A stretch of DNA of 64,000 nucleotides from Helopsaltes ochotensis (lineage: Eukaryota; Chordata; Aves; Passeriformes; Locustellidae). Positions within the stretch are counted from its first letter, which is position 1; every line of letters starts with the position of its first letter. This document shows positions 1-14,500 of the stretch, in pieces. Both the position numbers and the translations under genes were made by a program. The notes beneath the pieces were generated by a model, which made no database searches, had not been told where the DNA came from, and saw only the letters and a program-made list of their open reading frames with translations. The stretch is taken from contig VXBM01000429.1 in the NCBI GenBank assembly GCA_013400155.1, positions 510,692 through 574,691 on the forward strand, written 5' to 3'.

Positions 1-2433
1 GTGCTGGCCAGTTAATGCTTCACCACAGCTGAGCTTGTTCCTCACCTGAGGAGCAGGGACACTGCTGGCTCCTCTCACTGCCTCTGCCACTGATCCTCTG
101 CCAAGTTTTTGATGAGATGTCTTTTGATTTTCCGGTTTGGTGTAAACTTTTCCAGTACAAAAATTACTCCCTGTGCATTTGTACAGCACCCAGCACAAAC
201 AGCACCTGATAGTGGTAAGAACCTTATGCAGTGTCTCTTACAACAGATTTGCAGGATTAGGTGCAAACAGAAAGAGCATTTTAGCTTGACAGTGCTGCTG
301 TCAACAAATTTGGATTCCCAAACCATCTTATTTTGTCATAATCTTTGAAACTGATTAGCTTGCATATAACATCACAGTTCATTTGGCACAGGATTTCCAT
401 ACCTGGCTGCTTGTCAGTGCTTTGTGCAGTGTTAGGAACCTCTGTTCCCCCATTAGTATTCACTGCAGCAAAATGATGAATGACACTGAAGATGTGTTTA
501 TCTGATGTGATTTCTTACTTGTCTTCACCCATTTACTATATACCTCATTTTGTTTCCTTTGTTATCTTCAGTATTTTACCAAAGAAAACTTAATTTTTTT
601 TCCTGATTACCATTTTCTACATATCCATGATCCTGATCTAGCTTCTTTGAAAAAAATTCCTATTGACTTCAGAACACTCTGGAACTGGCCCCTGTGGAGG
701 ATGAATGTGTCTGGCATGCCTAATGCTCCAGTACACCATCTACTTATCCTCTCAGGTTCTTGTCTCTTTTGGGGCTTCACACTTTACCAGCTCTGCTAAT
801 AAAATGCTAACATTTACCCCCCCTTGCTTGCATTTCAGAAATATCCCAACCTCTGGCCATGCTGACAGCATGTGGCAATCCTGCCTAAGCCTCAGTCTGC
901 TCTCTGACCTCAATAAGCAGCCACACCTTTGATACCCAAAAGCCAACAAGAAACAGCTCATCTTGTCAATCTCTGAACCAGCAGGAAGCTTTCATCATTT
1001 TGTGACATGCAGCTTAATCCCCGACCAATCTTAGTCCTTTTTAAGCAGTCAAGCATACGTGCTCCTCTTCATCATCTGTAAAAAGCATTTTTTTCTGGAT
1101 GTGACAATGCAAACACACAAGAATTTTCCCCATTACAGGATGTAAGGTAGCAATCTTTACCTTAGGACTTTTATTTTCCAATTCATATGCAACTTTGCAG
1201 GACATGTCATTTCAACTGGAAAAAACAAATAATGCCAGAAAAAATTCAGCTCATCCTCCCTCTCCATAAGCCCAGCCAAAGGGACCAGCTTTTTAATTAT
1301 CGAGCAAGAGAGTGAGTAAAACATCTCCACCTCCTTTACAGGATCCTCAGGCTCCAAACTCATTATCAGATTGCTTTTTAAGAGTCAGCAAATTAAACTG
1401 CCTCCAGCGTTATAATCACCACAGTGATTATAATTCCATGGTGCAGTGAAGTTTTAGGGCACTACAGACTTGGAGCCACTGCTACAACCACAGACTGCAA
1501 GGCACAGCCCCCACCAAGCAGCACCACACTGAGAAGCTCAATCTGCTTACTGGAACAATCTTTAAATAGTATTAACTGGCAGACAGCATTTCCTCTAACT
1601 CGGGCTGCAGCAACACTAGGGGGTTGTAATGCATCCTGAATAGAAGACAGCACATGCTTCGTAAGCTGTCCTATAACTGGCTCTTATTTATTAGAGATTC
1701 AACTCCCCCATAAAGAGGGCTTAGAAAGACAACAGGAAAAAAAAGAAAAAAATCCAAACTAACCTGTACATTATTTTCAAACTATTGCTTCAAAACCAGC
1801 AATTTTTTGATAACCCTTTTTTTTTTTTGAAAAGCCATGCTCTTTTTTGATAACCATGACAAAATAATAATCGAGACTATTTCAGAAAGCATTCTACTTG
1901 ATCAAAAACAGTAAGTCAGAGATGGCACCTTCATGCTCTACAGTTTCCTTTACAGAAAAAAAAAATTATCCTCTTTTATATTTTAGCCACAGACTTGAAA
2001 GATGAGTGTGAAGGGCTTGGAGCATTTCTCAAGCACTTAGCACCTGCCAGGTGAGGTCCAGGTAAGGATAAAATTTGGCCAGACTTTAGAAGCAGCTTCT
2101 AGGAGCACTCTCAAATCTGGCTGTAAGTAGATGCCAATGGTAATCTAGTCTCTCTTGGAACTCTGTCCCTTATTAGATTCAATAATCACTCTTTTGAATG
2201 ACAGCAGAGGGAAATTCACTAAAAACTGTTTTGAAGATCTGAAAGGCTCTCTCCCAGTGTGACAATTACTATGTTTCCATTTTTGTTAATGACATCTAAG
2301 AACTGGAAACAAAAGTAGTGGTGGAGGATTAAGTAATTATGGAGTATTAGATGCATTTGAAGAGCAGGGTCACAGAAAAAGGCAGGAGGAGGAAAGAGTG
2401 AGCATGCTGTGGGCTGCTCATCAGCTTGAAAGC
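1..2433. other. 5' flanking DNA upstream of the SmgGDS-like gene
   Basis: No exon, RNA gene or recognisable mobile element was identified. Open frames here are short, have no homology I recognise and overlap on both strands, so I treat them as chance. The sequence is AT-rich with short A and T runs. The last few hundred bases before the TATA box presumably carry proximal promoter elements, but no specific factor site can be claimed by eye. Confidence 0.6.
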
Positions 2434-2440
2434 TATAAAA
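2434..2440 (+). promoter_or_regulatory. TATA box of the SmgGDS-like gene
   Basis: A clean TATAAAA lies about 100 bases upstream of an ATG that is followed immediately by a consensus splice donor in the required phase. The predicted transcription start is about 25-32 bases downstream, near 2461-2470, giving a 5'UTR of about 75 bases. The surrounding DNA is not CpG-rich, so this looks like a focused, regulated promoter rather than a CpG-island one. The start site is inferred, not seen. Confidence 0.55.
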
Positions 2441-2540
2441 TATTCCCCCTTATTCACAGCGTGGGAGCTGTAAAGGACACAGACTCACAGTACAGATCAG
2501 CTGTTCTTTATTTTCCCCATTCTGGAGAGCTACAGCTTTT

Positions 2541-2544
2541 ATGG
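2541..2544 (+). CDS. RAP1GDS1-like: SmgGDS-like coding exon 1 (ATG plus one base)
   Basis: The exon is ATGG followed by donor GTAAGT. Joining it to exon 2 gives a protein beginning METLSKHLEYL, which aligns with the start of SmgGDS, whose first coding exon is likewise very short. Exon 2 itself contains no methionine codon, so an upstream ATG exon is required. The TATA box 100 bases upstream and the correct phase support this choice. The -3 position is T, so the initiation context is only partly favourable (G at +4). Confidence 0.6.
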
Positions 2545-5500
2545 GTAAGTAAAGCTCTTGTTAACTATAGATAGATACAATCTCTAGCCTGTGATTAATT
2601 TTCTCTCATCTAGAAATTGCAGATGTATGTGACAGAAATGGAAAACTAATTCAGGATCATTTAAATATACAAGTGTAGTTTGATATGATATCATACTATG
2701 ATAAATGCAATACTGCAGGTGACCTAAAATTCTTGTGTCTTCTATTTCAAACAATACTTAACACAGTCACATGAAAATTGGCTGGTTTAAAGAAAACTAG
2801 CAAATTATGAGAATGGCAGTGAAAAGGGAACTTAAAGCACTGGAAAATGATGAGTTCTTATGAAATTTAAGTATTTGAAGAACTGAAATTCATTCCTCTC
2901 TGCAGACAGTACCACATGCATCAAAGCAAATATGCTCACATGTGCCTCTGCATACCTATTGCACTTTGCCAAGCACTGCTGGGAGGACTGGAGGTGCATT
3001 TAGGTGGTCCAGCCCTTGAATATGCTTCTTTATGACTCAACCCTCAGCACAGGTAAAGCTGGATACACCCCTCAGCTCTGACCTTTCCACACGAAAGGAA
3101 TGCCTCTCATACTGGATTTAAAATACACCTTCAAGACTTGAATTTCCATTAGTCTCCAGATCATTCCAAGGTATTGGTTAACTGGATCAAAGGGTTCAGC
3201 CTTCCACCTTCATTCACATGATGGCAACTCACGTCACAGCTGGACCTCGTGACATGAGCAGAACTAATCTTAGTAATACTCAATATGTTTAAGGGTGAAA
3301 TAATCTCTCTTTAAGAGCAGTAGGACAACTGAGCTGCCATTTAGAGTAATTACCTTCCTAGTCAATTAAATGATTATTCAAGTAAAGTTAAACATCTCAG
3401 TAGTTTTGGGACAGTGATAAAAAAGCTGGTCAAAATTTAACTTAAAAGCACTTTAAACAGCCAGAGAGATGGGCACAACACATAAGTGGACTAAACCAGC
3501 AATACCAGACAGATATTGCTTCTGGCTAAATTGCCTCTATTTACACAGGTCATTTATGTAGGACTGGCTTTCTACTGCAATTCAGTGGAGACAGCTGAAC
3601 TTGGTGGATTGTTTCTCCTACTCCTACATCATTTATGTGTACCTGTCCTACTTTCTGAATGTTCTGCTCAGAAGGCTTATCCTTTCGATATATTGGCCGA
3701 TCATGGCTCAAAGTTTTTATTCCCACTTTTGTTCCTGCTCTTTCCAGCCTGCTTTTGCTCACACAGCACTGTTTCTGCTGGCCAAGTACAAAACTCTGGG
3801 CCAGATAATAAGAAACAACAAACAGAAACCCACACACTTCTACTTAAAGTTTTCTCAAACTTACCTTAAAAAAAAAAAAAAGGCATACATTCACATAAAA
3901 TCATACAACAATTCAGGCAATTTTTAGATGTAGGCTGTTCTACCTTCCTCACAACTAAAAATACTAAAGCCAGCCTGGACAATATTACAAATTCCTCATG
4001 TGTGCAGTTTTCAGCATTCCCCAGAACCTTGCCATTTGCTTCAACAGCATTATAAACCCATAATACATCAATACCATAGGGAAATCCCACGGCTGCTGCT
4101 TTTAATTCAAGTTGTTTTTCCTTCTAGATTTTAAAGCATTGTATCAGACGCACTTAAATAAATCAGAGTCAACAAAGCTTATTGCTGTCTAGAACCTAAT
4201 GAAAATTCAGCCACTCTTATTCTGTAGAACTAGAAATAGACTGCACCAAAGTCAATAAAGCCATCCTGACCCATACAGGCTGCAGGAGGGGAGTCAGGGT
4301 CTCAAAAGTAGTTTTCAACCAACTCCTCAAAGGCTCTCAGCCTCATTTCTGAGGTGCTTTGTGAAACAAAGCTTTGCAATTGAGGAAGGATGAGATTGTA
4401 TCTGAAGGTTCATACCCTGTATGTGTTTCCATCTTCTCTGTTTCTAAGGACTTGTTTGTATCACAGGGTCACCAACAACCTGAACAAGAAAGAAAAAGTT
4501 AAAACAATCCCCCACATCTTTTTGCAATCCAAGTAACTTTTAATATCCATTCCCCTAAACCCATGATTTTTGTGCTTTGGGATCCCTCCACATGCATTAA
4601 AAAACCTAAATTAAGTAAATAAAATACAGTGCTGCTTGGAAAGAGCTGAATTATCTTTTCACTATTCTAATATCAAAATCCAGTTTCCAGGGGGAGCTGT
4701 TTTCTAGTGGAGATACAATTTAAATTCAATTATACAGAAAAAGTACTTCATTCAGGGTCCAGCCCAGGGAAGGACAGTGACAGTATATTGTTATTTATAA
4801 ACTGGAATGGGGACTTGGCTATGATCCTTTGTAGTTAAGACTACAGAGGTATGTCCTGTCTAGTCTAAAAACATTTGGGAATAAAAGCAGCTCAGCTTCA
4901 CTCAAAGATCTGTAGAAACTCCTTCAAAAACACCAACTCCAGACAGGAAAAACAAATACCTGTTTAAAAGAAATTACCCCATGTTACAAATTGGTGAGTA
5001 TTTTAAGACTATAAGAAATATCAGAAGTATTTGGAATCAGAGCTGTTCAATGCAGACGTTGAAATATCTAGCATTCCAAAACTATTTTATCCAAATAATT
5101 TTATCATTCTTTAACTTATTTGTACAAAAAAAGTAGAACAATAGGAAAAAATCTAGTCATGAAGTAATTCAGCCAAGACAAGCTCAGCACCACAGTAGGC
5201 AGGGTCTTATGACTTGCTCAGAGACAGTCCCTGCCTCCTTTTATTAAAAGTTTCTTTTTCTGAAAAGCCCCTCCTATACACTTTGATATTAATAAAATTA
5301 TTTAGATAATTTCTAACAATTTTAAGCATCTTTTCCAGACAAATAAAAGTGACAGAAACCTGCTGAAATTTTTGAACTTGATAGTTCTAGGTAATGTCAA
5401 GAAAGCTTGCACAACATTATGTAAACACACACACAAAAAAAATCTAATTGCAACCTTCAATGTTCAGGCAACACCAACCCAGCTTGTGCAGCAGAGGCAA

Positions 5501-8500
5501 CCAGGTAAACATAACTAAGGTAAAACAAATGAAGTTAAAACAAGAAATTACCCAGCAAAAAAAATTCAGATTTTAAAAATTGTTAAGACACCTGTGTCCA
5601 TCTTACACACATTTAGAATCTGATCCTTCTTGCTCTGCTGGGAAAAAGCATAACACTTTATAGGTATTGATAAAGTGCTGCACCAGTAAGCAGATTCTGC
5701 TGAGCAACTCTGGCTGGGAGCAGAGCTCTGAATTGTAGGTCACATCTTACAGCAGCGTGCTACTTGCATTTAGGCATCGACAGAGCTTATGAGGCCATAG
5801 CTTTTAAAATGTGTGTCAGAACTGAAAATGATCTTTTTTTACAGTACAAAGTCTCTTATACTGCATAAAAATAGCCAAACACACACACCTACTAAGTAAG
5901 AAAAAATATTCCTGGCACGTCCATTATGCAACCAACTTCAGTACTGTCTTCCAAGGATCTTCTACGTATCTCTCTCATTATAAAATAGGCCAAATACTCA
6001 TGTCAGGATCAAAATCATAACACCCAGCACTAAAAAATTTCAGACAGCGGCACAAAAAAATTTACATTTAACAGAATTTAGACAAATTCCTGCTACTGCC
6101 CACTTTATTCTGGAGATCTCTGAGATTAACAAAGTACCTTGATGCCTTGAGAAGGCTGACCTGGAACAGAGACTGGACAGAGGTAGAGAACAAAGGAGGT
6201 ATTTATTGAAAGGCCTTTAAGGATTCACCTTGGACGGGACAAGGGCCTGACCCAAGATGGTCACAAAATGGGTGCCTCACATCACATCACAGTCACGAGG
6301 CCTCACACTTTTATAAGTTTTGGTCTATTTGCATATTGGGGTTTAATTGTCCAATTACAGCTTCAGATGATGAAGTCCCATCTTTCTTGTCTTCTCTCTT
6401 CAGCCCACCCTTGTTTATGCTGTTGGGCCTGAAACTTGTACCCATTGTCCTTGGTCTTCAGCAGGAAAAGGATTTGTTTTGTTTGCCTACTCTGAAGAAA
6501 GCTGACTGACACTTAATATGAGGCTCAGAACTGCAGCCCTAGGGTAATACAGAATCTGAAAAACATGAAAGCCGAAACTTAAGGCATCAACCTCACTCCA
6601 AAGGTCATGCACACCCTTACCTTTAACAGTGCAGGAACAAAATCCTCCTCTCTCAATGGCTTTTTCCAGATCTTGAGTGGAGTCAGACCAGCAATTAGCA
6701 AGAACAAGACAGGTGCAGATGGAGGACAAGTGGCAGACAGAATATACTTTTTTGGCATTGTACCAGAGAAGCAAAAGACAAATGAATGCCCTTTCAAGGC
6801 CGACAATGTATCTTTGTACTACAGCTCTTTAAATAACATTTGTCACACACGAGCGGAACAGGCAAACGCATAGGCCCATGAGTTTATTGCATAGAAGCAA
6901 CCATTCATTAAACCCTAGAAGTTCAGGAATTTTAATCTGGACAGTGGGACCTTTGTGCTGTGCCTGTTTAGGTGGCACAAAAGGGCAATAAGTGCATTTG
7001 CTTTGTTCTTTGTCATCTCTCCCTGGCACCCACCTACACTCCCAGCACATGGCTCTGCAGGGAGAGCTGAGGGCCGGGCCCATGGTGCCCTCACATCAGC
7101 AAAAAGGCCGCTTTTTCCCACAGCCCTTCTTCTGCCTGAAAAACCCCTTGTAGGAGTTGTCAGCCAAAGGAAGTTAGTGCTTTCTCTGCTGTGGAGTCTA
7201 AGTGGTTTCTTTCTCCACTGACAGCTCTTCAAGCTAAATTTAGGGAGCCAGGAAAATTAGGCTGAATGCTGTTTGGCTGAGACTACGGCCTACTTCCCAT
7301 ACACACGAGAACCATAGGGAAGGGTTCCTTTAATTCACTTCATGCTGCAAAATTTAAGATGCATATTAACTGCACGATCAAAGGTATCTTTAGAGACCAA
7401 CACCACTCAATAAATGCAGAAAACTAGATCTCCGGTGAGCAAGACAGAAATTTCATTCATTTCCATAAATGAAGCCAATTCATCCCCAGCTGCCACAATT
7501 TGTCTGATTGCTTATCTGCTCACATGTAGCTTTGCTGCACTTACAATTTGCTCCTCTTTCACAATACATGATGAAATCAACACCTCCTGGTACCAAACAA
7601 CTGTGAAAGAAGTTGAACTTTGATTTAAACCACCAAGTTTCCTGACCCCTTGTTTATAAAAAAAAAAAACTCTACCTGAAAATATTGCACAAATTGTGCT
7701 GATGGTGCTTTACTCATTGCTTTTGAGCACAGCACCTTTGTGGCTCTTCCTGCAAGCATGACTTCCAGCCTTTGGATCTAGAATTCCCTGACCTTGCATA
7801 ATGAATTGGAGCATCTGGGAGCTCAGGCTCAGCATTAGCCTATGAAGCTGGTGTGTGTCCAACAGACCTATTCCCTAAGAACTAAGTCAACTAAATTATC
7901 AGGCATGTAAAAAGGCACTTTCTGGTACACAAGTTTGCAACATTTTGATACCTTTATACTAAAGTGAATTTTATCCCTATTCTCCATCCCTCAAAAAAAA
8001 AAAAGTTTAACAGAATACAATTAAGCAACTTTTCATGCTCTTCAGCACATATGTTCTCCCTGACTGCACCTGGCTGGCTTTAGTTTGACTTATCTCACTG
8101 ACCTGTTTTAAGTGATCATATTTCTCCTCTTATCTGTTTGCAGTCAGGGTTCTGCAGCCATTTTTCTTGTTGACTCCACAGGGCATAAGATCAGGCAGAA
8201 GCCAACAAGATCTGCTTTCAACCCACAGCTTTCCTCACACAGTACAGCTTTCCTGTACTCCCTTCTCGGTGGAATTCAATTATCCAAGAATAAAGCCAAA
8301 AATTATGAAAATATAGAGTTGCTTTTCCTCTCCACAACAATTCCATTTCACAATCAATTGCCATTTTTTTTCTCACCATACAATATATCAATTTGGGTTA
8401 CCACAAGAATATCAGTATCTCCTTTTACCAGGGCCTCTTTTGAGCCTGCATTTCTCTACTAGTTTTCTGAAAACTTCTGTCCATCTCAATTTCTTTTTCT

Positions 8501-11500
8501 ACTTTACTGCTAAGTGATTTCTTTACCTCATTTTCAAAAAAAAAAAAAAAAGAAAAAGAAAAAAAAACGCCATGCATGACAGCACATCAAAGAGAGCATT
8601 TGTGGCTGTCCTACCTGATTTGTGACAATTAAGAGAATATTAGACGTGGATTATAGAAAGTTTTTTTAAATCCTTGTGGTTAATAGATGACATTAATCTA
8701 AGTACTAGCCAGTCAGGCTTAAATTCCTATCTTCATCAGCCCTTCCACCTGTGACTCAGGCTAAACAGTGAAAATCTCCTTTAAAACCTGCTGCTTTCTC
8801 ATGTTCTTTGAATAGTAAAACATTCAAAGGTGCATCCCACAGGATCATAGCATTGAATACTTTAAGGAGCTCATGATGGGCCAGTGCAGTCCAGAAAGCC
8901 TGCCAAAGCAATGAGCAAAGGCTAGATTTTGGGGACAACACAGTGGGCTTTCCTGTTTTCCAGTTCTAGGCAAGAGGTATTTTTAGAGCACACGTACGTA
9001 TTTGGCCATTAACACTGAGAATAATTACCCATAGTGTAGACCAGGAAAAAAGGATATTGGAGAAAATATGGGCCTTTTCAGATTCTAAAAGGGGTGGAAG
9101 GAGATATTTCAATTCGCAGATAATGACCGGGCTCCAACCTTCTAGGAAAAACTACACTCATACATTCCTACTCCTTTCCTCCTTGAAGAGAGTTGCTGAA
9201 GAATGCAGAGGAATAAGAGTTAAAAACTAGCCAGGTCAGGAGTCGTTCATAATTATATCCCTTTTGTCCTCAGGATATTAGTTTTAAATTCTCTCCCTGG
9301 GTCCTTTTTAATCTCGTGATTTTTCTCCTACATCTCATCACCCTTGAGTGTGGTGAAAAAGACACAAAATGTATCTTTTAACTTGGCCGTAAGTGGCTTT
9401 CCATGGAGACATAGATAATAGCTTATCTGATTTATAAGACAATTTTCTTGCCATGGGTTTGAAAGTCTGAAGAGATGGAGGATCTTTTCCTCCGATAGTT
9501 TACTTCATGCACCAAGATAAGATAGCTCTATTGGAAAGAATATAAGTCAGCCCAGTCCCAAAACAGTTGCATGATTTCCTAGAGATGAAATACAATAATT
9601 CACCACGGGAGAAATTTTTAAAAAAATCTTTCCTTGAATTGAATTGCACCTCTTTCCTCCCTTCCCTGGTTACAAAACCAAAAGCAGCAGCTTTTGCTAC
9701 TCTTGGTTACAGCAAAATGCTATAATTATGTAGCTGCACCACTCACAGCCAGCAGGAATGTTTTTGACCTTACAGGCTTTATTTGCTCTTAACACACATA
9801 CACTTGCCAGCCCTCCTGGACTTCTGCATCCCCAATTTACACCTTTATGTTATATATGAAACAAATCCAATATCATATTCCCAGACAAGGAGACCTGGAG
9901 CTTTATTTCAACTACTATACAATAATACTTCTACTCAGCATACAGGTACATTTATTACTATCAGTTTATTTAGGGCATGCCCCAACAAACCAGGAATTAC
10001 TTGATCTATATTAGGGAAGAGCATTAAAAGAACACTGTGAGAAAATGGAGACTTAGAGTTACATGATTTTGCAGGCTGCCACACTAACATGAATGCAGGT
10101 CAGCTTCTCCTTTAGCTTTGTTTTTAATTACATTGCTAGACAGACCCAGCAGCTATTTTGCAGTATTATGAGTTGAAATTTTAGTTTCTTCAGGCTACAT
10201 CTTATGCTTTTCAGCTACTCTTGGCCTGCAGAACTCTAGGAGTTTCTCAACCCTAACCCTCATCCCTCAGCTGTTACACAGGATATATCAAAATAGAGAC
10301 TTGTGTTTCCTGCCCTGGTGATACAATACATTTGCAGAAAACTACAGTCAAGTGAAGGCCAGATGACAATTTCAGCAAGAAAAAACAAGAATGAGTTATT
10401 TTCACTCTCAATCCGAAGTTACTTTGTGTCACTTATCTCTAGTCCATGTTCTGCAAGCTAAAACACAAACAAATTCAACATAAATACTTTAATGAATTTA
10501 AGTGCAATTAAACAAGATGAAGCTTCCACCAAAGAAAGTCCCTGTGGAGTTGATTACTAGGAGTTAAGAAAGCATACCTTGGAAAGCATATATAGTGTCT
10601 TCTTTTACTGATCTTTCATCATCTAGTACCAGAGACATTAGACAAAGCTAAATAGACCTCTATTGTGAATAACTACCACAACTTTATACTCTGGAAAAAC
10701 ACATTACCTTGTTTTTCTGCTTTGAATAATGATGATGATAACAACCTATGAAATAACCTTCAAAAGTATACTAAAGGTATGTGACAGAAGAATAAATTCA
10801 CTATGTGAAATTACTGAAGGAAGAGGCAGCAAAACACAAGGCATTTGACTGGATTAAGTTGTTTCAAGCCCTCAAGTTGGTTCATACAGACCTCACACCG
10901 CTCAGGACCCAAACAACAATAAGTAACACCAAGAGTAGCATTTATATTGAAGGATAGAGTCTATACTTCCTCTAGAAAAAAAAGAAAATAATCTCTACAC
11001 ATGTGAGTGGCTGTAAAAAGGAAAAAAATCAGTGGCCATTGCAGTTTTCGAAGGGGCAAAATCAGTTGCTGAAAGAGAGAGATATGTGGGATTCTCTCAC
11101 TCCCTGAGAACTTCATAGGTCAAAACTAGCACTGAGAATTGACACAGCAGTGGTTCAAGGCATCCAAAGAGCTCACTCTTCATGGCTCTTTCCCCACTGC
11201 AGAGGCCAGATGAAATTGCTGTGCTACCGCACGTTTCCTGCTCTATTGTCTCTGCTCTCATTAGGATGATCAAAAACAAACTCCCACTCCTAAGTCTGGT
11301 CCCTATGCCTCTTACTCAGTATTTTATGTCGAGACTTATGCGTGAATTAATAATCTATGCCTTCAGCTCAGGAAAAAAGCCTTTTGTACCTCGGTCTCCA
11401 GAGATTTCTCAACTCAGGCCCTGCAGGCAATGAGTGCCCGTTTCCCTCTCTTCTACAGTGAGTTACTAAAGCTGATGAGCAATATTCTAGCAAAAATGCT

Positions 11501-14500
11501 GATTCAAGAGAACGAGTAGTATTCCTTTGGAACATGTTTATTCTGCTAAAAGCCTCCTCAGAGGGCAGGCGGGCAGGCACTCCCGGCTGTCTGACCAGCT
11601 GGCTGGCCCCCTTCCAGCCCGGCTCCCCGCAGCCCCTGGCTGGGAAAGAAACACTTCTGCAAAAATCCTGAAACAAATCGTTCTGGTTTGCCTCTAGTTC
11701 CACAGTGTCAACAATCCAGTCCAGCACAGGGTGAAACAAAATGTCAAGATCCCAGGATTTTCCACAAAAGAGAAATAAATGTCCTTTATAAATGCCCTTT
11801 TCTGGTCAGTCACAATCTGTGTATGTTCTACTGCTTTTTCACACAAATGACTGTCTTAACAGAGTCTGCCTCACAGCCCCTTCAGAACCATGGACTTAAA
11901 CACAAGGAGTATTGAGGAATCAGTCCCAAGCTGGTTAAGTTAATCAGTTTTTATGAATAACAAGCACGATAAAATTCTGAGTCCCGGAGTAAAGGATTCA
12001 GTATTTGAACACTGTTATAGTTAAATGCTGTTTTCCGTGAGGCTTTTATAAGTAACTCTTCAGACAGCTACTTCTCATATCACTCATTTTAAAATACTAC
12101 AGATTGAAACCAGAGGGGTGTTTTACAAGGACTTGGTCTGTCATCATGCATATGGTGTTATCCTACTGATCTACTCCCTGGAGAAGTGACAAAGCATCTG
12201 GATTTCTCGTTATCACTGTACTGACCCAAGGAGTGATCAGTATAGACTGTCCCCTGTTATTTGTAAAACAACCTCCTCCATCTTAAGAAACCCAGTTGGT
12301 CTTTCCATAGCTTTACAAATCCTAATTAGAAATACATTAGAAATGTATTTGCAAACATCACTATTGCTCTAATTAGAGAGCACACTACCAGAAGTCAAAT
12401 GCCAACATGTTTTGGGTCTTGATAGGATGAAAGCAGCGTTCAGTAGATAATTAAATCTCACAGGCTCCTAACTTATTTCATGTTGCTCAATCAGCAGTTG
12501 TAGCCTTCTGTCCACTCCTACTAGATCTTTGTTTAAGATCAAACCTGATTCAGCTGCCAGGTTGCTCAGGTGGTTTGTTTATTTTCTGATTTTTGTGTAA
12601 AAAAGCTGCATTCTACTGTACTTCTGTTACATAAAATAATTTATTCAGTAAATTTTGGCAGGAGAACTGGACCTGATGAATCCAGCCATTTTTCTAGAGA
12701 TGGAAGCTTCTTCAAAGCACAAAAGCAAAACTGCTTTTAAATAACTACTTTAAATTTTTAAGCCAAATAATTTTTCTTCTCAATAGGCAATAACAGCTTT
12801 TAATTATGATCTACTTCAACTCCCTTCATCTTCTTTTCAAAACAGCTCAGGACACTCCTGTTCCTCACAGGCAAATTCCTGTATGCACTAAATTAATGTG
12901 TTTTCATTAAAAAAAAAATCTCACATTGGCTACATTAGGGAAAGAGAATATAGTGAGTTCACCAAAAAAAAATTTGATCAATTATTAATCCTCATCAAAT
13001 AATTTGAGGCACAACTCATGAGTCAGCATTTTCAACGAAACCATTTATAAAGCAGAAATGTTATTTTCCTAGAGTTTTGGTAACATCCTACATTATAGCC
13101 TACTAAACATTAGCTATTTCAGTTTTCCAGCAATATTTCTTACATTAATTGCAGCCTAGTTAGCTCTTTCTGTTTTCAGAAAGTAGATGAAAGAATCTTC
13201 ACATTGAAAGGACAGAAGATGTCAAACAAATCAATAAAATAAATGGTAACCAACTGTCAGAATTGGATGCTATACTACAGAGCTTAAAAGAGATTAAAAG
13301 ATGATTCACCGAATCATTAACTGTGACACTCAGAATATCACTGAGATCAACAAAGCATTATGGAGTTGGAAGCAGTAAGAGTGGGATGAGCTTCCAAAAA
13401 CAGTTACAAATTAAAGTGCAAAAGTCTGATCTCTGCACAGGTAAACAAGGATTACAGTAAAGCAGAGAGATACTAAACACAGACATGGTGGGAAAGGATA
13501 GTTTCTATGACTTTTGTGGAGGTAAGTAATGCTCAACCTGTCTCTAAACATATTTTTAAGGAGCTGGTAAGAAGGTCAATAAAGGAGATACTGTTAATGC
13601 ATTTCAATTTCCACAAACCTTTCAATAACCTTTATCTAAGTTATCTCGGGATATGAGAGATGATTATCTGATGAAGCCTGAAGAGCTGAATAAAGGCTGC
13701 TTTTACAACAGAACACCAGAATTATTAGAGCTAACCTTTGCTGCATCTGCGTGATTCAATATATTCATAAATGACCTAGAAATAGCAGAATGGTAAGGAG
13801 ATTTTTTATTATGTGGAGTACTCAAAATTGACTGTAGAGAACTGCAGGAAAATTGTATCACCCTGTGTGACTTGGGAAAAAGAGGTACATCAAGCTCAGT
13901 GTCTGCAAATGCAAAACAACCTACAAGGGGAAAGGCTGGCCAAATTATAAATGATGGTGGGGTTTAAGTTAACTCCCACTGCCCAGAAGATAAGATCATT
14001 TTGGTTAACTGCACAAAAGCCATTCTCAAATACATTAACAGAGTATAAAACAAAACATTACAATCTCCGTCTGAATTCCATTCCACCTGAGTCTTGAGAA
14101 CACTTTCTAGATCCTCATGAAGAATAAAAGTGAGCTGGAAAAATATTCTGTAAATACTACGCAAATTGACAGAGGAATTACAAAGAAGGACTACAATAAA
14201 AATCCATCTGCTTATGACAGATATGGAAGAGCAAATAGTGAAGAATAATTCCTTTCTCTTACTACAGCAACTCAAAGGCCATCAGCTTTGACCTTTTTGG
14301 TATGTATTTTAAAACAAAGGGAAGTATCTTCCTCTTACAACAGTAAAACCGTGGAATTTAATGCCACTGTGTGATGTGGAGATAAAAATAATGAATTAAC
14401 TTATACACGTAAAAAAAATTGAATAAAAGTTGATCAACATGTATTAGACATATATTGATGTAAATACTAGGTATGCTTCTAAAGGCCAAAGTCACCAGGA

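Noticed and set aside
6829..7232. Overlapping open frames on both strands of about 80-105 codons
   Set aside because: They lie in intron 1 in locally GC-richer sequence, with no homology recognised and no suitable splice signals.
8830..8900. Possible antisense CR1 3'-end (GGATCATAGCATTGAATAC)
   Set aside because: Only a short ATCATAG-like match; the rest does not follow the CR1 end well enough to call.
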